This document shows positions 20,060-27,287 of a stretch of DNA of 64,000 nucleotides, in pieces. Position numbers and translations under genes: made by a program. Origin of the DNA: Thiothrix sp. (GTDB lineage Bacteria; Pseudomonadota; Gammaproteobacteria; Thiotrichales; Thiotrichaceae). The stretch covers positions 1 to 64,000 of the forward strand of contig NZ_JAQTLS010000009.1 in NCBI RefSeq assembly GCF_028714775.1, in the 5' to 3' direction. The first letter of the stretch is position 1, and the number at the start of each line of letters is the position of its first letter. The notes under the pieces are model-generated. The model did no database searches, was not told the DNA's origin, and worked only from the letters and a program-made list of their open reading frames with translations.

Positions 20060-20746
20060 TCAGCTAGCAAATGCAAGTTGCCCTGCTTGGCTATTGGATA
20101 GATTTCTTAGTGAGCTTGACACAGTGCTTTGAGCAAGCCCCTTGTTATCAACCCAGCTAATGGAGGAAATGTTGCTTCCTTGTGTACTTGCTCCAGCCTT
20201 AATTACAGGTGCAACAGCCTTTACTATGGGTACAGCGATTTTGACTATAGGTGTAACCGCCTTGACCACAGATTTGACTACATTAACTATAGGCGTAACT
20301 GCTTTGACTACGGATGTGACTGCTTTTGTTACAGGTGCAGCCGCTTTCACCACTGGGGCAGGAGCAGATACTTTAGTTGTAGCTTTAACTACTTTGATTA
20401 CAGGTGTAATTGCTTTTACAGCAGGTATAACTGCTTTTACAACAGACACAGCAGCCTTTGCTATCGGTAAAGGGGTTTTTGCTTTGACTGCCGAGACAAG
20501 CGTTTTGGTTGCATTGACAACGGGGGCGATTGTTTTAGCTATACTAACTGCTTTTATAACTGGGGCAGCGAACTTGGCTACAGACGCAACTACTGCGGCT
20601 ACTGGTGCAAAGGTCATGAGTACAGGTGCAACTGCCGCTATCACAGGTGCAGCCGCCTTAACTACCTTTACTACAGGTGCAACCACCTTTCCCACGGCGG
20701 TAACGGCTTTTTTTATGGCATTACCAATTTTGCTAAAAAGTCCCAT
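20060..20746 (-). CDS. Lys/Val/Pro-rich heptad-repeat protein, probable type I secretion substrate (A)
   Basis: I do not recognise a named family. The 228-residue protein starts MGLFSKIGNAIKKAVTAVGK and consists largely of repeats of the form K-A-V-x-P-I/V-V with Lys every 3-4 or 7 residues. I count 27 Lys and 1 Arg against one Asp and no Glu, a net charge near +27, with no Cys. The last ~40 residues change composition: SSISWVDNKGLAQSTVSSSL, then a Ser/Asn stretch ending GQLAFAS. This end resembles that of the neighbouring protein (W-x-D, L-x-Q/S-S-x-V-x-S, G-x-L-A). AGGAG lies nine bases before the ATG. No signal peptide is present. A membrane-active, nucleic-acid-binding or surface-coating role would all fit the composition. 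Confidence 0.75.
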   Translation of the reverse strand: MGLFSKIGNAIKKAVTAVGKVVAPVVKVVKAAAPVIAAVAPVLMTFAPVAAVVASVAKFAAPVIKAVSIAKTIAPVVNATKTLVSAVKAKTPLPIAKAAVSVVKAVIPAVKAITPVIKVVKATTKVSAPAPVVKAAAPVTKAVTSVVKAVTPIVNVVKSVVKAVTPIVKIAVPIVKAVAPVIKAGASTQGSNISSISWVDNKGLAQSTVSSSLRNLSNSQAGQLAFAS

Positions 20747-20962
20747 ATCTGTTTTCTCCTCACAATTTATCGATCATTTACAAAATACGTGCAGTGTGCA
20801 CATTCATCTTCATGTCGTGAAATGCAATTTGCACTAACCTATCAGTGCTATTTTCAAAAATTAAGCATCAAGCTGAGAAGTGCGGTCTGTTTTATTGCCC
20901 CATTAGAAACTGAATGCGGGCTTAAGTATCGCTGTGCAAATCACATTTGACAAGTATTGATC

Positions 20963-21011
20963 AGTTATACAGTTATAACTAAATATCGTTTTTTATAACT
21001 TTAGTTATAAT
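20963..21011. promoter_or_regulatory. Cluster of GTTATAA heptamers, candidate operator
   Basis: Four copies of GTTATAA or a close variant occur in 49 bp: AGTTATAC 20963, AGTTATAA 20971, the inverted TTATAAC 20993 and TTAGTTATAA 21001. The outer copies form an 11-bp inverted repeat (20973-20983 with 21000-21010). The site overlaps the stop of the histidine-kinase gene and lies about 220 bases upstream of the first cationic-protein gene, suitable for binding by the NarL-type regulator. The same palindrome could instead serve as an AT-rich terminator. Confidence 0.45.
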
Positions 21012-22773
21012 CCGCTATCATTTTTTTTAACACAGTCGGATTAATCGGTTTATAGCTGACCAGAATGCTCAATTTCTCCAGCTTTTCCACCAAAATTGGT
21101 GAAGTATTGCCAGTAATCAATAGTGCAGGTATATCCCGCCCCGCCAATTCCCGCAGTTGTTGGATAACCTCAACCCCATCCTGCTCTGCATTCAGTTGAT
21201 AATCGCTGATGATGAAGTCCATATCTGGGTGTTCGGCAATCAGTGCTTCCGGTTCTGGTGTTTGGCTGATAATGACGTTATATCCCCATAAAGTCAGCAG
21301 AGTTTGCAGAGATTCCAATACATGTTCATCATCTTCCACCACCAATACTTTGTCTTGACGGGGATTGGAAAGGGAAAGCAGCAATTCGGTATCAGCACAT
21401 TGCAGGGTAGGTGGATTGGCGAGTGGGACGGTGATGGAAAACGTGCAGCCTTTGCCCGGTTGTGACCACAGTTTGATTTCATGCTCCAGCGATGCTGATA
21501 AGCGTTTGACAATGGCAAGCCCTAAGCCCAAACCTCGGCTGCGTTTTCGTTCGGGGTTATGCAGTTGGTAAAATTCGCGGAAAATGCTTTCTTGTTCCTG
21601 AAACGGGATACCCACGCCATTATCACGGATTTCAATGCGTAAATACTTACCCTGCCGCCGTCCGCCGATCAGGATGCCCCCACGTCCCCCCATGTGTTTG
21701 ATGGCATTGTGTACAAGGTTTTGGGTGATGCGCCCCAACAACGTGGGGTCGGAGTGGATATATGCACAGGTGCTGACGTAGCGCAAAACCAGCCCCGCTT
21801 CCTCTGCCTGTGGTTTACATTGTTGGTAGATGTGCCGGAAGAGGTCGTTCAGTGGGAACACCTGCTTGTGCACCGTTTGTTTGCCCGCATCCAATTGGGC
21901 AACATCTAACATGGCGTTGAGCAAGCCATTCAGTGCACTGATGGATGCCCCCATGCCCTCAATAATGTGCTGCTCTTGCGAGTTGGATGCCCGTACTTTT
22001 TCCAAGGAATGTTGGAAAAATTGGAGGGCCTGCAAGGGTTGGCGTAAATCATGGCTGGCAGCAGCAAGAAAACGGGTTTTTTCAAGGCTTGCCCGTTCTG
22101 CCCGCTGTTTTTCTTCCGCCAATTGTTGGGCGAGTAGGGCTTTTTCTTCACGTTGTTCCAGCGTATCCATCAGGAAGCCGTGCAGGTTCAAAGCGAATGC
22201 TGTGCAAGCCAACATGTACACGATGAGGGTAATGCCAAACCAAACATGAAAAATACCTTCATTCACAAAAGTGCCAATCAGCGCAGGTAGCAAGGTGCAG
22301 AACATGAAGGAGATGAGCGAAGGTAAGTGGAAAAGGGTCGCCAGTACACCGCCTGTGAATACGCCACCCAGAATAATGGTGAATATAACGGCAGCTTGCG
22401 CCTGTGCAATGCCCACGTCCCCAACGAAGAATACCCAACCTGCGCCCCATACAAAGCCGTTGAAAGAGCAAACGATGGTTGAAAGGTAAGGCCAGAATTG
22501 CGTGGTGCGGTAGCTGTTATAGTTGGCATGATAAATAATGAAGGCAAGCCAGAAGCTGTTGATGACCAATTGTGGGGCTAACCACAGCCTCATGTAACGG
22601 GACTGGGGTATGTCCGTTGGAAAGATGAGGTAGGTAACGTAGGCAATTAACATGACACCCACAGCCCCAATGAAGGTACTGATGCTTTCCAAGCGGATGC
22701 GTTCTTCCAAGACATCTTCTGCCCGTAAGTTACGCTGGGGCAAAAAGGGCTTGGGTAGCCAATGCGTTAGCAA
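21001..22773 (-). CDS. Hybrid sensor histidine kinase with C-terminal receiver
   Basis: The 590-residue protein has six or seven membrane helices in its first ~200 residues, forming a membrane-embedded sensor without a large periplasmic domain. A coiled-coil linker follows, then HisKA with the phospho-acceptor His241 (AASHDLRQPLQAL). The ATPase domain has Asn352 (QNLVHNAIKH), DNGVGIP 384-390 and GLGLGLA. A receiver domain has DD at 481-482 and phospho-acceptor Asp524 (FIISDYQ). It overlaps the response-regulator gene by 7 bases, the last gene of the XRE-regulator-kinase operon. The stimulus is unknown. Confidence 0.93.
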   Translation of the reverse strand: MLTHWLPKPFLPQRNLRAEDVLEERIRLESISTFIGAVGVMLIAYVTYLIFPTDIPQSRYMRLWLAPQLVINSFWLAFIIYHANYNSYRTTQFWPYLSTIVCSFNGFVWGAGWVFFVGDVGIAQAQAAVIFTIILGGVFTGGVLATLFHLPSLISFMFCTLLPALIGTFVNEGIFHVWFGITLIVYMLACTAFALNLHGFLMDTLEQREEKALLAQQLAEEKQRAERASLEKTRFLAAASHDLRQPLQALQFFQHSLEKVRASNSQEQHIIEGMGASISALNGLLNAMLDVAQLDAGKQTVHKQVFPLNDLFRHIYQQCKPQAEEAGLVLRYVSTCAYIHSDPTLLGRITQNLVHNAIKHMGGRGGILIGGRRQGKYLRIEIRDNGVGIPFQEQESIFREFYQLHNPERKRSRGLGLGLAIVKRLSASLEHEIKLWSQPGKGCTFSITVPLANPPTLQCADTELLLSLSNPRQDKVLVVEDDEHVLESLQTLLTLWGYNVIISQTPEPEALIAEHPDMDFIISDYQLNAEQDGVEVIQQLRELAGRDIPALLITGNTSPILVEKLEKLSILVSYKPINPTVLKKMIADYN

Positions 22774-23393
22774 ATGAACCCCCGGTTCCTTGCAATTTGA
22801 ACGGCATGGCGACGGTTATCCGCATCTAATATTTTTAATATGGCATAGAAATGTTGTTTGATTGTCCCTTCGGTTAAGTTGAGTTCTTTGGCAATTTCCT
22901 TGTTGCTTTGCCCAGTGCTGGCCAATGATAGGATGCCGATGTGACGGGCAGACAGTGGGGTATTTATCGTATGGGATTGTGCATAAGGGTTTTCCAACAG
23001 TTTACGGGGAAGGTAGATATAACCTCCGAGTAAGCGCTTGATGGCAGCGACCAGCATATCAGTTGATAGATTTTTGGGAATGAAGCCGATAGCTCCTGCA
23101 TCTATTGCTTCCCAAATCCTATGCACTGAGTGATCACCTGACATAATGGTTATATGTAGTTGGGGGTGTGTTTCCCGAAGTTCGGTCAAATGTTGGAGGC
23201 TATCAACGCCTGAGTCCGAAAAAATACGGTCTAATAGCATCAAGCTGATCGAGGGATGGCGTTTGAGAAGGGTTTTTGCAGCGTCAATGTCAAGAGCCTG
23301 ATGAATGCACAAGTCGGGAATGTGCAACGGTAGTGTTGCCATCAAGCCCGCTAGGAACTGTGGATGATCATCGGTAATCAAAATGTGTGGCAT
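22767..23393 (-). CDS. NarL/LuxR-family response regulator
   Basis: The 208-residue protein has a receiver domain (acidic pair D8/D9, phospho-acceptor Asp55 in LMLLDRIF, Lys near 111 in GFIPKNLS) and a C-terminal LuxR-type helix-turn-helix (about 141-205; LSARHIGILSLASTGQSNKEIAKELNLTEGTIKQH, given here in two motifs: LSARHIGIL and SNKEIAKELNLTEGTIKQH). It is the probable output of the adjacent hybrid kinase and a candidate activator of the cationic-protein/exporter genes downstream. Its ATG overlaps the stop of the XRE gene by one base (TAATG). Confidence 0.92.
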   Translation of the reverse strand: MPHILITDDHPQFLAGLMATLPLHIPDLCIHQALDIDAAKTLLKRHPSISLMLLDRIFSDSGVDSLQHLTELRETHPQLHITIMSGDHSVHRIWEAIDAGAIGFIPKNLSTDMLVAAIKRLLGGYIYLPRKLLENPYAQSHTINTPLSARHIGILSLASTGQSNKEIAKELNLTEGTIKQHFYAILKILDADNRRHAVQIARNRGFIC

Positions 23394-24430
23394 TACTTGC
23401 CCTCCAACAACGCTGCGGTCAGGTCAGCATTGAGTTCGATAAATTTGCGGTTATTCCAGAAAAAGATCGGGTCGTCGCCCATGTCATGCCTGCCCGCCCG
23501 ATGAAAGATGTGGTTGCGGGGGAACAGTGCTGTGCCGAGTTCGTGGAATAGCTCCCTAACTTCCCGTTTGGTTTTTGCGCCCAGTGGGTAGCTGTCAGGG
23601 GCGTTGGGATTGTTGGTGTGCAGTTCAAAATCATCATCACACATCAGGATGAAGTCGTGGTTGGCTTCATCCAGCCAGAGCGTCACGATGATTTCGTCTG
23701 CTGTTTTGATCTTATAAGAGCCGGGGGTATCGTGGAATTGTGTCACCACGATGCAATCATCCATGCACTCAATCTTGCCGAAGACAATTTTGATTTTGCG
23801 CGGAATCAGCGAGCCAATGTCGATGGGGCTTTCCAGCGTATAGGCGATCTTGAAGCTACTGTTTTTACTTTTAGGGGTGAGTTTGAAACTGAAATAGCAG
23901 TTCTTATGCAGGCTGGCATCATGCCTGAACTTGCGCCAGTAGCCCGTCTTGGGAATGACACTGAAAAAGTCGTTTTCGTCAAAGAAATGCCGCATCACTT
24001 TGTATTTATCGGCAATGGTTTTAACGATCAGGGTGTACCAAAACCCCATGGTTTTATTGACGGCTTTATCTTCTTGCAGGTAGTGCGCCAGTTGTTGGTT
24101 GTGGGTTTCTTCGGGCGTGTCTTTGCTGAGTAGTTTATACATGCCGCCCTTCAGCTTTTTGACATAACTTTCCAGTTGAGGGTTGCCATCCGTTTGGATC
24201 ATACCTTTTGCACCAAAGATATGGTCGGAACCAATACCAAGCAAAGCTAACAGCTCTTCCATTTTTTCTTTGTCGACGCCGATGCTTTTGGTTTTATTAG
24301 TTGACAAGATTTCACGGATATAACGTTCGGAAACACTTAACTTATCGGCAAGCTGCTTTTGGGTCAGGCCAATACCCGCAATGCGGCTCCTAAGTTGAGT
24401 CGCTTCGTGATTACCGATTTTCAGTTTCAT
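23393..24430 (-). CDS. XRE-type HTH protein with unknown 250-residue C-terminal domain
   Basis: The 345-residue protein begins with a Cro/C1-type helix-turn-helix (about 12-45; GLTQKQLADKLSVSERYIRE). The rest has no family I recognise; it is rich in aromatic and charged residues (FWYTLIVKTIADKYKVMRHF, YWRKFRHDASLHKNCYFSFK, VTLWLDEANHDFILMCDDDF). It is the first gene of an operon with a response regulator and a hybrid kinase. An XRE protein heading a two-component operon is uncommon. It may set basal expression or sense a ligand through the C-terminal domain. The 170 bases upstream (24431-24600) show no clear terminator. Confidence 0.75.
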   Translation of the reverse strand: MKLKIGNHEATQLRSRIAGIGLTQKQLADKLSVSERYIREILSTNKTKSIGVDKEKMEELLALLGIGSDHIFGAKGMIQTDGNPQLESYVKKLKGGMYKLLSKDTPEETHNQQLAHYLQEDKAVNKTMGFWYTLIVKTIADKYKVMRHFFDENDFFSVIPKTGYWRKFRHDASLHKNCYFSFKLTPKSKNSSFKIAYTLESPIDIGSLIPRKIKIVFGKIECMDDCIVVTQFHDTPGSYKIKTADEIIVTLWLDEANHDFILMCDDDFELHTNNPNAPDSYPLGAKTKREVRELFHELGTALFPRNHIFHRAGRHDMGDDPIFFWNNRKFIELNADLTAALLEGK

Positions 24431-24600
24431 GCCGACACTTCAGGCTGAGATTTTTGGGCGTGATAAAAACTTGGAATATGTACGGATATTAGTCGATGTG
24501 ATTATTTTATGGAAGCTATCGGGGCGACCAATAGGAACAGACATGCAAAAAAAGCACATCCAGTTCCTAGTGGATTAAAAAAGGCGGGGGAGAAGAGGGG

Positions 24601-25245
24601 TCAGACGTAATAAGTACTCTTAGTCATCACTTTCGACATCAGCGGCATTAAGAACTTACGCACCGGGAACGGCAGTTTCGCCCCGCCGGATTGCATCGCC
24701 ACATCGCCGTGATGCGCTTCGTCTTCTTTCATTTTTTGTAAGATTGCCATGTCTGCCAAAGCGTGCGCAGGAAGGCGGTTGATGTGTTCTTCCAGATGCT
24801 TGATCACTTGGTCTTCGGTTTCTTTGACGAAGCCTAAGCTCCATTTGTCACCGATTTTGCCCGCAAGTGCACCGATGGTGAAGGAACCCCAGTAGAAAAA
24901 CGGGTTCAGCAGGCTTTTGCGGCTGCCCACTTCCTGTAAGCGTTTGTCTGTCCAGTTGAGGTGGTCGTTTTCTTCCATCGCGGCGCGATCCATCTGTTCA
25001 CGGATGTCGTCGCGGTTGGCGGTCATCGCCTGCCCACGGTAAAGCCCTTGGGCAGACACTTCGCCGGTATGGTTGATGCGCATCAGCCGACCGATCAGGG
25101 TGCGTTCCTCATCGGTCAGGGGGGCGGTTTCCTGCACGCCTTCTGCTGGGTTGGGGCGTTCGGTCGTCGGTGCAGTGGCGTGGACGACACGCAATGACTG
25201 GTCGACTTCGATCAGGATTTTGTCCAGCAGATTGAGCTTACGCAT
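24601..25245 (-). CDS. coq7: 2-polyprenyl-3-methyl-6-methoxy-1,4-benzoquinone monooxygenase
   Basis: Coq7/CatA is a di-iron carboxylate hydroxylase that performs a late ring hydroxylation in ubiquinone synthesis at the inner membrane. The 214-residue protein has an N-terminal extension typical of the bacterial long form. The iron ligands are visible as four helices: INHTGEVSAQGLYRGQ, MEENDHLNW, ETEDQVIKHLEEH and KEDEAHHGD. It ends the minus-strand cytochrome/ubiquinone block and lies 21 bases after the DsbA-like gene, implying a respiratory-chain operon. Confidence 0.95.
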   Translation of the reverse strand: MRKLNLLDKILIEVDQSLRVVHATAPTTERPNPAEGVQETAPLTDEERTLIGRLMRINHTGEVSAQGLYRGQAMTANRDDIREQMDRAAMEENDHLNWTDKRLQEVGSRKSLLNPFFYWGSFTIGALAGKIGDKWSLGFVKETEDQVIKHLEEHINRLPAHALADMAILQKMKEDEAHHGDVAMQSGGAKLPFPVRKFLMPLMSKVMTKSTYYV

Positions 25246-25266
25246 AAAACCTCCCGCTTTGTATCA

Positions 25267-26025
25267 TTACGGTTTGCTGCTCAGGTACTTGATGGCTTGC
25301 AACAAGTTTTCTTCGCTGCCGACCCTGCTAGGGCTGGTCATGTATTTGCCATTGATGATGATGACAGGTACAGAGTCAGCTTTGGAACGTTGACCAATTT
25401 CGTCTGAGCGGGCGAGGTCAGCTTGCATTTCCATGGATTGCATTGCGCCTTTGACCTGATCAGGGGTGAAGCCCATGTTAGCGAAGAAACGCTGCATGGC
25501 GTCCTCATCGTTAATTTCGCGGCGTTGGGTGTGCAGTGCTTCAAATATCTGGATATGGACGTGCTTTGCGCCTGTTGGGTCAAGCATTTGTCCGACGTAG
25601 AACAGTTTCGCATGGAATGCCCAGCGCGGGCTGAGGGTGGCAGGAACCCGGCGGAAGACAACATTGTCCGGCTTGGTTTGCAGGAATTTATTAAGGGTTG
25701 GTTCCAATGCGCGGCAATGTGGGCAACCGTACCAGAACATTTCAACCACTTCGGTTTTGCCCGGTGGGACTTGGGTTGGAATGGGGGGTGAAATTACAGT
25801 GTAATGCACGCCTTCCCTGAACTCCATCGGCGCAGGTGCGGGAGCTACGGGCGCTTGTTGGACTTGCGGTGTTGGGGCTGGCGTCACAGCGGCTACTGTT
25901 GTCAGTGCAGGCTTGGCTGGCTGGTTGTTGACAGCCTGTGCTTGCGTGGATTCGGATAAACAACCCGCTAATGTCAATGCGGCTGTCAATATCACGCCGC
26001 AGGTGCGGCTAAACACTCGTTTCAT
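25267..26025 (-). CDS. DsbA-like thiol:disulfide oxidoreductase, predicted lipoprotein
   Basis: The 252-residue protein has a signal with a lipobox (LTLAGC, Cys22), a Pro/Ala/Val/Gln-rich tether (about 30-65), then a DsbA-type thioredoxin fold. The active site CPHC is at residues 101-104 (MFWYGCPHCRALEP) and the cis-proline loop is SVPVIIINGKYMTSP. DsbA oxidises cysteines of exported proteins. Here its placement downstream of ResB/CcsB suggests it handles apocytochrome c or other periplasmic thiols. Membrane anchoring by lipidation is unusual for DsbA, which is normally soluble. Confidence 0.9.
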   Translation of the reverse strand: MKRVFSRTCGVILTAALTLAGCLSESTQAQAVNNQPAKPALTTVAAVTPAPTPQVQQAPVAPAPAPMEFREGVHYTVISPPIPTQVPPGKTEVVEMFWYGCPHCRALEPTLNKFLQTKPDNVVFRRVPATLSPRWAFHAKLFYVGQMLDPTGAKHVHIQIFEALHTQRREINDEDAMQRFFANMGFTPDQVKGAMQSMEMQADLARSDEIGQRSKADSVPVIIINGKYMTSPSRVGSEENLLQAIKYLSSKP

Positions 26026-26108
26026 TTATGGTATCTCCCTGTGTATTCTCTATTCAGCGCTCACTTATCATTCGGTGTGGCTTCTTCGCTAGGACAACAT
26101 TTACCTGC

Positions 26109-27287
26109 TTAAAGTTCGCCGTAGGAATGCAATCCTGACAGGAACATGTTGACGCCAAGGAACGCAAACACGGTGACAAACAATCCAATAATGGCCCACC
26201 ATGCCATCGGTACGCCACGCCAGCCTTTGGAAAGGCGTAGGTGTAACCAAGCAGCATAGTTCAGCCAAACAATCAGCGCCCAAGTTTCCTTGGGGTCCCA
26301 CGACCAATAACCGCCCCATGCTTCGGCTGCCCACATTGCCCCAAGGATGGTGGCAACAGTGAAAAAGGCAAACCCTAGCGCAATCGCTTTGTAGGTGATG
26401 TCGTCTAACATTTCCAAAGGCGGCAGGCGGGTAGCTGCAAAACCTTGTGGGTTGTTTTTCTCACCATTGGCACGTAGCAGGTAGGCTACGCTCACCATCG
26501 AAGCGAGGGCAAATGCACCATAGCCAACAAAATTGGCGGGCACATGGATTTTCATCCAATAGCTTTTCAGCGCAGGAACCAGCGGTAAAATTTTGGCTGC
26601 GTTACGCTCAAAACTGTACCACAAGAGGAAGCCGACTGCGGCACTAATAACCAATAAAACGAAACCACCGAGCGAGCGGTTTTTGTATTGCTGTTCATAA
26701 TACAGGTACAGCAAGCCAGTCATCAGGCAGAACAGGATAAACACTTCATATAAGTTGCTGACTGGGATATGTCCGAACTCTGGGTCAATCAGGTAAGACT
26801 CGTACCAGCGCACCATCAGCCCGGTAAAGCCCATGATCAGCGCAGCCCAAGTAATGGCGGTGGCGGTTTTTTGGGTAAAGTCACTGTTGGCAAGCAAGCC
26901 GCCGAAATAAGCGACGGTCGCCATCACAAACAAAGCACTCATCCACATGATGGCGGATTGGCTAGAGAGCAGGAATTTCAGCCCAAACACGCTTTCCGCA
27001 TTGGCGTAGCTGCCGCTGTAAAGCCATGCACTGAAGAGGCTGAATACTGCCACGGTCAGCGCGTAAGGTTGGAATGATTTCCAGAACCATCCCAAGGCGA
27101 CCAAGCCGGGTGCTGTCATTGCCAGAATGCCGATTTCATACGCATCCATCACTTGGCCGTATTGCACGAACACGAATGCGGTGGCAGCGAGTATCAAGCC
27201 TGCCCACAGCCAATCAGTCAGCCCTAAGCGCTGGAATAGTCCGGGTTGTTCAATCAGGGAATCAATCATTTCCTGTTGCGTTGCCAT
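26109..27287 (-). CDS. ccsB: Cytochrome c biogenesis protein CcsB (ResC/CcsA-type haem handler)
   Basis: Polytopic inner-membrane subunit of System II cytochrome c maturation that presents haem to apocytochromes. The 392-residue protein has about eight hydrophobic helices and the tryptophan-rich haem motif WGGYWSWDPKETWALIVW near the C terminus. Conserved His residues occur in MKIHVPANFVGYG and AWLHLRLSKGW. It overlaps resB by 26 bases, which implies translational coupling. System II is less usual than System I (CcmA-H) in gammaproteobacteria. Confidence 0.94.
   Translation of the reverse strand: MATQQEMIDSLIEQPGLFQRLGLTDWLWAGLILAATAFVFVQYGQVMDAYEIGILAMTAPGLVALGWFWKSFQPYALTVAVFSLFSAWLYSGSYANAESVFGLKFLLSSQSAIMWMSALFVMATVAYFGGLLANSDFTQKTATAITWAALIMGFTGLMVRWYESYLIDPEFGHIPVSNLYEVFILFCLMTGLLYLYYEQQYKNRSLGGFVLLVISAAVGFLLWYSFERNAAKILPLVPALKSYWMKIHVPANFVGYGAFALASMVSVAYLLRANGEKNNPQGFAATRLPPLEMLDDITYKAIALGFAFFTVATILGAMWAAEAWGGYWSWDPKETWALIVWLNYAAWLHLRLSKGWRGVPMAWWAIIGLFVTVFAFLGVNMFLSGLHSYGEL

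Noticed and set aside
20060-20746. Regular short DNA repeats resembling a CRISPR array
   Set aside because: The periodicity is the 21-base codon repeat of a heptad protein; units are imperfect, with no unique spacers and no cas genes.
20142-20837. 231-codon plus-strand Thr/Ala-rich frame opposite the heptad-repeat gene
   Set aside because: Looks like a repeat protein but is the complement of the Lys/Val repeats; the minus frame has AGGAG, a conserved start shared with its neighbour and a coherent operon position.
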